The notes beneath the pieces are model-generated. The model saw only the letters and a list, made by a program, of their open reading frames with translations, did not search any database and was not told the origin of the DNA. The position numbers and the translations under genes are program-made. A DNA stretch of 44,045 nt, from positions 1-44,045 of the forward strand of contig CAKMKF010000071.1 of assembly GCA_927439925.1 (NCBI GenBank), read 5' to 3'. Source of the stretch: an uncultured Acholeplasmataceae bacterium (GTDB taxonomy: Bacteria; Bacillota_I; Bacilli_A; Acholeplasmatales; Acholeplasmataceae). Position 1 is the stretch's first letter. Every line of letters begins with the position of its first letter. Positions 36,077 through 43,836 of the stretch are shown one piece after another.

Positions 36077-37066
36077 CTAATCTATATATTCTTTATCATA
36101 TATTTTATCACTTCGTTTAGTTTCTATATGTCTCACTAGTTTTTCAATTTCGTCTCTCATACCTCTAAATTTAGGAGGTAGCGCAAGTGTTTCACCAAGT
36201 GTTTCATAATCTTCCTCATCATCAATAAAACCAGGGCCTTCAGTTGCGAATTCAAAGAGCATTCCAGGATATAGTCTTGTGTATAAGGATTTGAAGTAAA
36301 AACGGTCTACATGGCCAGAATGTGGCGCTCTTAGCTTGTTTAATACTTGTATCCAATCCTCTAAATCCTTTTTCTCTTCAACCCTAAATGCAACATGGTG
36401 TATACCACCAAAACCTTGTCTACCGTTTTGTAATTCAGGTCTAAATTCAACAATGACACCTGCACCATTTCCTCCTAAGCCTGTTTCATATAAAGTAAAC
36501 TTGTCTTCGACTGATATTTTTTCAAACAACAGAAATTCTTTAAGTACTTTATCAATCAAATTCAAGTTATTAACTCTAAAGAATATTGGACCTAATCCTG
36601 TTATACCAAACTCATTAGGAACGGGACCTTTTTGCCATGGAATACCTGACTCTATCCCACTTACATTTTCATCAGAAAACAATACATATTCTTGATCATC
36701 AAAATCGCGAAACTCTAGTGTTTTTCTTCCAAACATTTCTTTGATTTCAAAGTGAATTACTTTATACTTTTCAAATCTCTTTTTCCAGTAATCAATTGCT
36801 TGATTTGTGGGTACTCTAAATGAAGTTTTTGAAATTTCATTTGTTCTTTTAACAGCTTCTGCTGCACCATTAAAATCGAAGAACGTCATATCTGTTCCTG
36901 CACTGCCTAAGTCATCAGCAAAAAAGAGATGATAGGTGTTGATGTCATCTTGATTGATTGTCTTCTTAACTAATCTTAAACCTAATATATTTGTAAAAAA
37001 ATCATATATTTTTTCTGCACTACTTGTGATTGCTGTTACGTGGTGAATTCCTTTTAATTTTTTCAT
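36077..37066 (-). CDS. Ring-cleaving dioxygenase/glyoxalase-family protein, MhqO-like
   Basis: The 329-residue protein has two vicinal-oxygen-chelate domains. The first opens with GIHHVTAITSSAEKIYDF (residues 5-22) and the second with FGGIHHVAFRVEEKKDL near 215, each giving a His metal ligand; LFEFATEGPGF near 275 supplies the Glu. Family members (MhqO, MhqA) open or detoxify hydroquinones and related compounds with a divalent metal. It is first in the operon with the MarR and hydrolase genes, behind a promoter with a palindromic site. GGAGGT precedes the ATG. Confidence 0.9.
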   Translation of the reverse strand: MKKLKGIHHVTAITSSAEKIYDFFTNILGLRLVKKTINQDDINTYHLFFADDLGSAGTDMTFFDFNGAAEAVKRTNEISKTSFRVPTNQAIDYWKKRFEKYKVIHFEIKEMFGRKTLEFRDFDDQEYVLFSDENVSGIESGIPWQKGPVPNEFGITGLGPIFFRVNNLNLIDKVLKEFLLFEKISVEDKFTLYETGLGGNGAGVIVEFRPELQNGRQGFGGIHHVAFRVEEKKDLEDWIQVLNKLRAPHSGHVDRFYFKSLYTRLYPGMLFEFATEGPGFIDDEEDYETLGETLALPPKFRGMRDEIEKLVRHIETKRSDKIYDKEYID

Positions 37067-37087
37067 ATGATACCTCCATACAAACTC

Positions 37088-37138
37088 ATTCTACTTTATT
37101 GTTTTCTTGTAATCAAGCAATATGTTTCGAATTCGAAA
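37088..37138 (-). promoter_or_regulatory. mhq operon promoter and MhqR-like operator
   Basis: On the minus strand TTGATT (37111-37116) and TAGAAT (37088-37093) are 17 bases apart. TTTCGAATTCGAAA (37125-37138), a perfect 14-base palindrome, lies eight bases upstream of the -35. The core TCGAATTCGA is the same as in the operator known for Bacillus MhqR (ATCTCGAATTCGAGAT-type). It may also affect the plus-strand gene at 37246. Confidence 0.7.
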
Positions 37139-37245
37139 TAATATAGTTTTTTTATTAACTTATCATTTTAAATATGACCCTTTTTGATGTATAATAAGTT
37201 AAAGACATCATAAGACATCAAGTGTCTCTTAAGGTTGTGAATTAT

Positions 37246-38526
37246 ATGAAAAAGAAAAGATATTGGTATAAATTAGATAATGCTGCAAAAATATTTCCTG
37301 CTGTCTCAAAAAACGACCGTAGTAACGTCTTTCGGATATCCTTTTATCTAGATGAAACCGTTGATAAAGACATATTAGAGGCATCTGTAAATAAGGTACT
37401 TCAAAGATTTGAAACATTTGCTGTCCAGTTAAAAAGTGGACTTTTTTGGAATTACTTCGCAGACAATGAAAGACATTTTATTGTAGAGCCTGAACCAACA
37501 GAACTGTGTAAATATTTTAAAAGCACATCAAATCAAGGTTATCTATTTAAAGTATATTATTTTGAGAATAAAGTCACTTTGGAAACGTTCCATTCATTAT
37601 CAGATGGCACTGGAGCACTTCATTTTATCAAATCAATTGTTTATCAATACTTCAAACATCGTGGCTTCAAAATCGAACACGAAGGTAAAATACTAGGAGA
37701 AAAGCCAGCATCAAAGAAAGAAAGCGAAGACAACTTCGTTACAAACTATGATAAAGCATCTAGAAAAAACTTGAATGAAGAGAATGCATATCATCTTGAA
37801 GGTGAGCGCTTTGGTCAACATTGGGTCTTATTTTTAAAAGCTAGAGTCGATAGTAAGCAATTGATTGACCTTGTTAAAACTAAATATCAGTGTACAATTA
37901 CTCAATATTTTACTGCATTAAATGCTTGGAGTATCTATAAAGAAACAGTTGATTTTGTTGGAAAGAAAAAACCATTAAAAATCTTTATACCTGTCAATCT
38001 TAGACCATATTTCGATTCAGTCACTTTAAGAAACTTCTCTTTATATATTAAAGCTACTTATGATAGTGAAAGAACTGATTGGACATTTGAAAATATGCTA
38101 GAACTCACTAAGGAACAATATAGAGATCAACTTGATAAAGACAAGCTACAATCTAGAATCAGTTCTCTTGTAGGATTCGAAAAAAATCCTTTAATTCGTG
38201 CATTACCACTTGTTTTAAAACAAATCGCATTTAAAGTAGGCTATAAGATTTTAGGCGAAAGTATTTCATCTTGCTCAATTTCTAATTTAGGTAAAGTAGA
38301 TCTACCTTCAGGATTTAAAGGTAAGGTCTTAGATATAGACTTTGTCAATGCTGGTTATGGCTTAGCGATGACGTTGATTTCACATGATCAACATGTCAAT
38401 ATGATTTTAAGCTCACCACTTAAGGATATGTCAATTATGAATCATATGATTTCCTTTATGGTTAAAGATGGTCTCGATTTAATTCTCGATACCAATTATA
38501 AGGAGGGTTATGATGAGATATTGTAA
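37246..38526 (+). CDS. Condensation-superfamily acyltransferase (alcohol acetyltransferase-like)
   Basis: The 426-residue protein has the two-lobed chloramphenicol acetyltransferase/condensation layout. The active-site motif is HSLSDGTG near residue 115 (HxxxDG), and a second-lobe latch region has NLRPYFDSVTLRNF near 250. Such enzymes use acyl-CoA or acyl carrier substrates; this branch is often annotated alcohol acetyltransferase. A GTG at 37222 is in frame but has no ribosome binding site; AAGGTTGTGA before ATG 37246 is better. The next gene starts inside its 3' end, and this pair is seen together in other Firmicutes, so they may make or export an acylated surface lipid. That function is inference. 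Confidence 0.78.
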   Translation: MKKKRYWYKLDNAAKIFPAVSKNDRSNVFRISFYLDETVDKDILEASVNKVLQRFETFAVQLKSGLFWNYFADNERHFIVEPEPTELCKYFKSTSNQGYLFKVYYFENKVTLETFHSLSDGTGALHFIKSIVYQYFKHRGFKIEHEGKILGEKPASKKESEDNFVTNYDKASRKNLNEENAYHLEGERFGQHWVLFLKARVDSKQLIDLVKTKYQCTITQYFTALNAWSIYKETVDFVGKKKPLKIFIPVNLRPYFDSVTLRNFSLYIKATYDSERTDWTFENMLELTKEQYRDQLDKDKLQSRISSLVGFEKNPLIRALPLVLKQIAFKVGYKILGESISSCSISNLGKVDLPSGFKGKVLDIDFVNAGYGLAMTLISHDQHVNMILSSPLKDMSIMNHMISFMVKDGLDLILDTNYKEGYDEIL

Positions 38527-39175
38527 AACATGTCACGTACACTACGATAACACCTTAGAACACTGTATTCTTTGTAATGGTGAATTAGAAAAAGTCGGTG
38601 AAACTGAATCCACTTATAAATTCCCCGAAACAAAGAAAAGATCGAAATCAAGATTCTTCTACAGACTTTTCCTATTTCTAAATCTGGTATCTGCAATGGT
38701 AGCTTTATACATTGATTTTGCAGATGGAGTTCCTCTATCATGGTCACTTGTTGTAGGAATTACCAATATATATGTGGTTGTAATGTTTTTAGTCCTCGCA
38801 GTACCCACCATATGGACACATAGGCTTACAAAAAGTGTGATGATTACTGTATCGAGTTTAATTCTAATCGGATTAGCGATTCGCGATGTAGACTGGGCAC
38901 TAGATTATGTGCTTCCGTTTGCAATCATGAGTAATATGTTCATTATTACACTCTTGATTCTTGTCAATAAGAAAAAATGGTTTGATTATTTCTCAAGTTT
39001 AGTGATCATTTCTATTATTGGATTAATCCCAGGGTTACTCAATGTCTTAAACCTAACGGTAGTTCAATGGCCAAGTTTAGTAAGTTTTGCATATGCAACA
39101 TTTACATTGTTTGGTATCATCATCCTACCTTCACGATCAAGTCGAGAAGAATTTAAAAGAAGATTTCATATATAA
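38513..39175 (+). CDS. Zinc-ribbon, six-helix membrane protein (DUF6320-like)
   Basis: The N-terminus is a small zinc-ribbon, CKTCHVHY and CILCNGELE, four Cys in two CxxC pairs within the first 30 residues. Six hydrophobic segments follow from about residue 50 to 200, and a basic tail ends the protein. The architecture matches DUF6320, usually encoded beside a condensation-type acyltransferase as here. ATG codons occur at 38510 and 38513; AAGGAGG spacing favours 38513. It overlaps the upstream gene by 14 bases, indicating coupled translation. Function unknown. Confidence 0.75.
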   Translation: MRYCKTCHVHYDNTLEHCILCNGELEKVGETESTYKFPETKKRSKSRFFYRLFLFLNLVSAMVALYIDFADGVPLSWSLVVGITNIYVVVMFLVLAVPTIWTHRLTKSVMITVSSLILIGLAIRDVDWALDYVLPFAIMSNMFIITLLILVNKKKWFDYFSSLVIISIIGLIPGLLNVLNLTVVQWPSLVSFAYATFTLFGIIILPSRSSREEFKRRFHI

Positions 39176-39176
39176 G

Positions 39177-39199
39177 AGACGAGAAATCGTCTTTTTTTT
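39177..39199 (+). terminator. Terminator after the acyltransferase pair
   Basis: AGACGA (39177-39182) and TCGTCT (39187-39192) close a GAAA loop and are followed by a T tract. The six-base stem with a GNRA loop is a compact intrinsic terminator. Confidence 0.9.
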
Positions 39200-39203
39200 G
39201 CAT

Positions 39204-39229
39204 AAAAAAACACTAGCGTTAACTAGTGT
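39204..39229 (-). terminator. Terminator of the CBS-pair gene
   Basis: ACACTAG (39210-39216) and CTAGTGT (39223-39229) form a perfect seven-base stem followed on the minus strand by a T tract at 39204-39209. It overlaps the TAG stop codon of the gene. Confidence 0.9.
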
Positions 39230-39660
39230 ATTTGATGATGATTACCATTTGTGTTTCCATTTGGAGTCATTTGTTTAACCATATAATTGAATATATCTTT
39301 TCGAGTGATAATTCCAATGAATGCCCCAAAATCATCTAGTACTGGTACAAAGTTTTGTTTTGTAGCAACTTCGATGATGTCTTCCATATTGGTATGAATA
39401 GGTACAGATACATTATCTTTATTTCTAGGAACTGCTGAAACTGTTGTACTCTCAGTTTTATCAAAGCTCATTTGATGATCTTTAATATACCAAAGTAAAT
39501 CTCCTTCACTCAATGTACCAACATAATCTCCTTTTTTGTTTAGAATAGGAATCGAGTTGTAGCGATAGATTTGCATTTTTTCAAGTGCTTGTCTAATGGT
39601 GTAGTCACTAAAGATATACGCTACCTTTTCTTTAGGTGTTAAGCAAAATAATACGTTCAT
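39223..39660 (-). CDS. CBS-domain pair protein
   Basis: The 145-residue protein is two CBS domains: about residues 8-65 (TIRQALEKMQIYRYNSIPIL, GTLSEGDLL) and 75-135 (VPVLDDFGAFIGIITRKDIF). Stand-alone CBS pairs bind adenine nucleotides or cyclic di-AMP and regulate partner proteins. The length and layout resemble DarB/CbpB-type proteins, but the sequence evidence is not enough for that name. The C-terminal tail is rich in Asn and His. A consensus cre site and promoter lie upstream, so carbon control is likely. Confidence 0.82.
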   Translation of the reverse strand: MNVLFCLTPKEKVAYIFSDYTIRQALEKMQIYRYNSIPILNKKGDYVGTLSEGDLLWYIKDHQMSFDKTESTTVSAVPRNKDNVSVPIHTNMEDIIEVATKQNFVPVLDDFGAFIGIITRKDIFNYMVKQMTPNGNTNGNHHQIH

Positions 39661-39775
39661 TTTTTTCTCCTTTAAATTCGAAATGATGATTTTCTTGATA
39701 CAAGAAGAATTTTAAATTTTCTAAATTTTTCTATGCTGAAATGCTGTTTTTAGCTCATCTTTTTTTGCATCTTTA

Positions 39776-39825
39776 TTATATCATAGATATAATGATTTGT
39801 ACAGTGAAAATGATAACGCTTCCAT
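39776..39825 (-). promoter_or_regulatory. Consensus cre (CcpA) site and promoter upstream of the CBS gene
   Basis: Read on the minus strand, 39825-39810 is ATGGAAGCGTTATCAT, which fits the Bacillus catabolite-responsive element consensus WTGNAARCGNWWWCAW at every position. A -35 TGTACA and -10 TATAAT with 17-base spacing follow it. A cre upstream of the -35 usually activates. The rest of 39661-39775 is an AT-rich untranslated leader with no clear element. Confidence 0.75.
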
Positions 39826-39830
39826 TTAAG

Positions 39831-39864
39831 AAAAAAAGGACCAAATTGATAAACAATTGGTCCT
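39831..39864 (-). terminator. Terminator of the GltS-like gene
   Basis: GGACCAAATTG and CAATTGGTCC pair with one bulged base, and seven T residues follow on the minus strand (39831-39837). Confidence 0.85.
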
Positions 39865-39875
39865 TAAGTTGTATA

Positions 39876-41321
39876 CTAAGCCTTAGGATTTTTCTTAAGT
39901 AGGATAAATACAAATGTAATAAAGAGTACAATACAAATTCCTAAAGTAATTAAAGCTTGCATGACACCGTTAGGAGCGAAGCTTGCTAAAAGTAAAATTG
40001 GGAATCCAAACAAAATAGCTGTAGTTGTACCGGTGACTAGATCGGTTGCTGCAGGTGTTTCATATTGCGAGTCTACTTCTCTAAGTAATGCAATACCTGT
40101 TGATGCTGTACCAGTCATTGTTCCATACATTCCTGCAAATGCTTGAAGTGTATATTCCTTATAAACACGTTTTGTAATTTTGTGGATGAAAAACATAGTT
40201 GCTGCTCCTGCTACAGATGTAATAATAAGGAATGTAATCCATACTTGAGCTGAAGCGAGGTCTTGAACATTAATTGAAATAATAGATGCGACAACCATGA
40301 AATCAAAGACGACACCAGCAATTCGATTTAACATATAATTGTTTGGATATTGTCTTGTCATAATATTTTTTGAACGTAGGTAGTTGAATAATTTTTTCAT
40401 GAGCAATGCAATGACCATACCAAAGATAAAGTTAAAGCCCCAAATGAGTGAGTTGACCATTCTATAGATACCTTCATTTAATGATGCTAGTTTGGATAAT
40501 CCAAACATTGTTAAGAAGGTAATACCATAAACCAAGAGAATTAAACTGATTTGAACTGTAAGTTTATCAATTGATTCAGCCACAGGAATTTCATCAGGTG
40601 ACTCAACTTCTTGAATGCTTGTAAGATGTACTGTAGATTCTTCACCTGTAACTTTTTTATTGTAAACTTTATTTAAATAAATGACCCCACCTATACATGC
40701 CCAAATGAAACCCATCGATGCAATCGCTAAACCATAGGATTGACCACCAACAAAGCCTGTAACAACACCTTGTGCATTTTGGAAGTTCTCATAAACAATA
40801 CCGAAATTATTAGCCTGCCCAGGTCCTTGTCCAAATCCAAATGGAACAAGCAGTCCAGTAGCAAGTCCTGGACCGGTCTTGAAGACTGGGAAGATTGTGA
40901 ACGCTAGAATTGCTGTAATGGTTATACCGATAATCCCTTGAAGTAAATAAGAAGACACGATAACCATCCCATTATAATAACTATGTGCACGATTGGTTTT
41001 AATCTTAAACTTTTCATTAACCTTTAAACCCATCGCGATAAATCCTAATGCAATCGTATGATAAGTAACAAGATTTAAAAACGAATTAAACTTATCAATT
41101 TCACTAACATCCATAAACCAAGATACACCTGTCATTGGACGAACAATAGCTTCCTTAATAATAAGTCCTATCAGACCTGCAATAACAGAGGTAGGTAATA
41201 ATGATTTTCTTAAGATAGGTATTTTTCGTCTTATAACATTTCCGAGCAATAGTAATGCACTTAAAATCAATACGTAAATAATGACTCCCCAAATAGCTAG
41301 TGATTCGTAGTTTGATATCAT
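39876..41321 (-). CDS. GltS-like sodium:glutamate symporter family protein
   Basis: The 481-residue protein has about ten to twelve membrane segments. Two family loops are visible: FGFGQGPGQANNFG near residue 163 and MYGTMTGTASTGIALLRE near 400, the Gly/Ser/Thr-rich re-entrant loops typical of GltS-type sodium/glutamate carriers. A charged cytoplasmic loop lies near residues 228-255. AAGGAGT precedes the ATG, and a TATAAT is at 41367-41372 upstream on the same strand. It adjoins alanine dehydrogenase on the same strand but is separated by a terminator, so amino acid use is a shared theme and not necessarily a shared transcript. The substrate could be another anion. Confidence 0.85.
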   Translation of the reverse strand: MISNYESLAIWGVIIYVLILSALLLLGNVIRRKIPILRKSLLPTSVIAGLIGLIIKEAIVRPMTGVSWFMDVSEIDKFNSFLNLVTYHTIALGFIAMGLKVNEKFKIKTNRAHSYYNGMVIVSSYLLQGIIGITITAILAFTIFPVFKTGPGLATGLLVPFGFGQGPGQANNFGIVYENFQNAQGVVTGFVGGQSYGLAIASMGFIWACIGGVIYLNKVYNKKVTGEESTVHLTSIQEVESPDEIPVAESIDKLTVQISLILLVYGITFLTMFGLSKLASLNEGIYRMVNSLIWGFNFIFGMVIALLMKKLFNYLRSKNIMTRQYPNNYMLNRIAGVVFDFMVVASIISINVQDLASAQVWITFLIITSVAGAATMFFIHKITKRVYKEYTLQAFAGMYGTMTGTASTGIALLREVDSQYETPAATDLVTGTTTAILFGFPILLLASFAPNGVMQALITLGICIVLFITFVFILLKKNPKA

Positions 41322-41394
41322 AGTTACTCCTTGTGCTTTTTTTGTTAGAGTTTTACTCTTAATGCAATTATACTAAAAAGAATTAAAAATGAAA

Positions 41395-41427
41395 AGAAAA
41401 AAAGAGGTAAAGAATATCCTTACCCCC
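41395..41427 (-). terminator. Terminator of alanine dehydrogenase gene
   Basis: GGTAA and TTACC arms (around 41405-41423) with inner G-C pairs form a hairpin with one unpaired base per arm, followed on the minus strand by seven T residues. Confidence 0.75.
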
Positions 41428-41436
41428 TAGATTATG

Positions 41437-42537
41437 CTACATTTTTAAGTAATCTAAATTGAATGCTTCACATACGCCTTCGCATGTGCATTGACCATAC
41501 CAAATATTAACGCCCATTTTTAATGCATTGGATAAGTTAATTGCAGTATCTAAACCTAAATTAGCAATCATCAGACCATATTTTAGTGTTGCGTTGTTTA
41601 AGGCAATTGTAGATGTTCTAGGAACAGCTCCTGGCATGTTTGCTACACTATAATGGATAACTCCATCTACTTCATAAATTGGATTATCATGATAAGTTGC
41701 TCTTGCATGTTCAGTTGATCCACCTTGGTCGATTGCTACGTCAACAATAACGCTTCCTGGTCTCATCTTCTTATAAAATGATTGTTTAATTAATTTTGGT
41801 GCTTTCGCTCCTGGTAGTAAGATTGCACTCACGACTAAATCAGAGTTGATAACAGTTCTTTCAATGTTATCTGCACTACTATATAGCGTTTTAATTCTAT
41901 TTCCATAGATATCGTCTAAATAAGTTAACTTCTTTAAATTGATGTCTAGAATCGTTACATCCGCTCCAAGACCAACTAGCATTTTTAAAGCATTTTCTCC
42001 AACTACACCTGCACCAATAATACAAGCTTTAGCTGGTTCAACTCCTGGTACGCCTGAAACAAGTACACCTGAACCACCAAAAGGTTTTTCTAAGTACTTA
42101 GCACCTTCGATTGCTCCAAGTCTTCCTGCAACTTCACTCATTGGTTTTAAACAAGGAAGTGATCCATCATCAAGGGTGATGGTTTCATAAGCAATCGATT
42201 GAGTCTTTGTATCAATCAATCGTCTAGTGAGTGCTTCATTTGCAGCTAGATGAAGGTAAGTATATAAAATTAAACCTTCTCTTAAATATTCAAATTCTGA
42301 TTCTAAAGGTTCTTTAACCTTAACAATCATTTCAGATTTTTCCCAAACCTCTGCCGCGGTTTTCAAAATCTTCGCACCTGCATTTACATAGTCCTGATCT
42401 ATAAATCCAGAACTAATTCCTGCCATAGACTCAACAAATACTTGGTGTCCGTGATTGACATATTCTTTAACAGCACTAGGCGTTAAACCAACACGGTACT
42501 CTTTGTTCTTTACTTCTTTGACTGTCCCGATAATCAT
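41437..42537 (-). CDS. ald: Alanine dehydrogenase with cysteine-rich C-terminus
   Basis: The 366-residue length and sequence match NAD-dependent alanine dehydrogenase, which interconverts alanine and pyruvate plus ammonia. Catalytic residues are in place: Arg15, Lys75 (KVKEP) and His96 (LHLAAN); the NAD-binding GAGVVGENALKM is near residue 175. The C-terminus reads GQCTCEGVCEAFNLDY: three Cys in six positions where family members usually have a KLTHEAVAEAF-type stretch. This may be a metal or redox site. A palindrome CGTATCTGATACG (42560-42572) overlaps the likely transcription start. Confidence 0.95.
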   Translation of the reverse strand: MIIGTVKEVKNKEYRVGLTPSAVKEYVNHGHQVFVESMAGISSGFIDQDYVNAGAKILKTAAEVWEKSEMIVKVKEPLESEFEYLREGLILYTYLHLAANEALTRRLIDTKTQSIAYETITLDDGSLPCLKPMSEVAGRLGAIEGAKYLEKPFGGSGVLVSGVPGVEPAKACIIGAGVVGENALKMLVGLGADVTILDINLKKLTYLDDIYGNRIKTLYSSADNIERTVINSDLVVSAILLPGAKAPKLIKQSFYKKMRPGSVIVDVAIDQGGSTEHARATYHDNPIYEVDGVIHYSVANMPGAVPRTSTIALNNATLKYGLMIANLGLDTAINLSNALKMGVNIWYGQCTCEGVCEAFNLDYLKM

Positions 42538-42559
42538 TTTTTTCTCCTCTTAAATTAAT

Positions 42560-42581
42560 CGTATCTGATACGTTTATTGTA
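42560..42581 (-). promoter_or_regulatory. Promoter region of alanine dehydrogenase with short palindrome
   Basis: TACAAT (42576-42581 on the minus strand) is a -10 candidate with a weak -35. CGTATC/GATACG arms around a single base (42560-42572) cover the expected start of transcription, where a repressor could bind. Confidence 0.4.
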
Positions 42582-42610
42582 ACATATATTAATGATTTTT
42601 TAACCCTAAA

Positions 42611-43237
42611 TTAAACATTATTTTTGTTATTTTGATAATGCTTTAAAATGATTGTTTTCATTTCGTTTTTATCTTTTAATAGTTCATGAATATGATTCAA
42701 ACCATCTCTATTTTTTTTCGTTTCCAACCACAGTTTTAAATATCCATTCGGACCATACTTTTCTTCAATATGGTCATACGCTCTTACAAAATGATCTTCA
42801 AAACTAAGATCTGGATAATGCTTTAATCCAAATAATACAGTTCTTAAGATAACAATATCAGGATCAATATCACGATCTGCTTCTGCAATGATTTTTCCAT
42901 AAATTGTTCTAGGTTCATAATCATTTGATGCTCGGTGGTCTTCAACTGCTTCTTTCATAATGATTCTTTGTTCTTCAGTAAAATATTTTTTGAGTTCTTC
43001 ATCATTATACAAAAATAGACCACCAGTTAAATGGTGATCGTTACGACCGAACTTATTTCCGATATCGTGAAAACAAGCAACGACGTAAACCATGTCCATA
43101 TCAACATCATAATCCTTAGCGATTTCTAAAGAGTTGATAATGACAGTTTCCACATGATCCATTTGATGTGCTTGATCAAAATGACGATAGATAGGAATGA
43201 TTTGTTGATAAAGATAAGTGAGCAATGATTTTTCCAT
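42611..43237 (-). CDS. HD-domain phosphohydrolase
   Basis: The 208-residue protein has HD metal ligands His28 (AHQMDHVET), His57-Asp58 (ACFHDIGN) and Asp121 (EADRDID), with a further DHHLTGG segment. HD-domain enzymes hydrolyse phosphomonoesters or nucleotides; this small type is often annotated uncharacterised HD or YfbR/predicted hydrolase. It starts seven bases after the Nudix gene on the same strand, so both probably form a nucleotide-cleaning operon. GAGGTT precedes the ATG. Confidence 0.85.
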   Translation of the reverse strand: MEKSLLTYLYQQIIPIYRHFDQAHQMDHVETVIINSLEIAKDYDVDMDMVYVVACFHDIGNKFGRNDHHLTGGLFLYNDEELKKYFTEEQRIIMKEAVEDHRASNDYEPRTIYGKIIAEADRDIDPDIVILRTVLFGLKHYPDLSFEDHFVRAYDHIEEKYGPNGYLKLWLETKKNRDGLNHIHELLKDKNEMKTIILKHYQNNKNNV

Positions 43238-43244
43238 TCAAACC

Positions 43245-43658
43245 TCAGATGTTAATATTGGCTTTTTTTGAGAGTGATAAAAACATTTTTTTGTCGGATT
43301 TATAAGAGAGTTTAGATAATACTTCAGAAGCATCAACCCAAACTGCATCTGCAATTTCTTCTTCTTGTGGCTGTAATTCAATTGTTTTTGCTTTTGCTAG
43401 AAAGTAAACAACGCTTTTTATGACGCCTTCTTTTGGATAATATCTAGTTTTTTCTTTGATGTGGGGATAAATTTCAACATCAAGTCCTGTTTCTTCCTTT
43501 ACTTCTCTTGCAGCTGTCATTTTTTCGGATTCATTGAGTTCGACATGTCCCTTTGGAAAGCCGAATCTTAACCCATGACGCTGTTGCACTAATACAAATT
43601 GAAATCTGTTTTGGTGTTTTCTAAAGATGACTGCTCCACATGATTTTTCTTTGGTCAA
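43245..43658 (-). CDS. Nudix hydrolase
   Basis: A complete Nudix box is present at about residues 39-61: G-x5-E-x7-REVKEETGL, starting at GHVELNE. Preceding KSCGAVIFRK is typical of Ap4A hydrolase-like members, which cleave nucleoside polyphosphates. Three in-frame starts exist: GTG 43667, ATG 43664 and TTG 43658. AAGGTGA ends five bases before the TTG, the spacing used across this window, so TTG is preferred; ATG 43664 is the alternative. It heads a two-gene unit with the HD hydrolase and is divergent from glgA. Confidence 0.87.
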   Translation of the reverse strand: MTKEKSCGAVIFRKHQNRFQFVLVQQRHGLRFGFPKGHVELNESEKMTAAREVKEETGLDVEIYPHIKEKTRYYPKEGVIKSVVYFLAKAKTIELQPQEEEIADAVWVDASEVLSKLSYKSDKKMFLSLSKKANINI

Positions 43659-43760
43659 AACCATCACCTTCTTTATATAACTACCTAAAGTATATCATAG
43701 TCTTCTTTGATTACATCAAATAATGATTGAAATTTGCTATTTTTTTACGTGCGAGTTGGA

Positions 43761-43789
43761 TTGATAAAACCGGTACCATCATGTATAAT
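43761..43789 (+). promoter_or_regulatory. Promoter of glgA
   Basis: TTGATA (43761-43766) and TATAAT (43784-43789) are 17 bases apart, pointing into glgA. Confidence 0.8.
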
Positions 43790-43836
43790 AGAGGTAATAA
43801 ATAGGGATTTAAGTCTAATCATAGAGGTGAGGATGC

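Noticed and set aside
37222-37246. GTG start for the acyltransferase gene
   Set aside because: No ribosome binding site precedes it, while AAGGTTGTGA is well placed before the ATG at 37246.
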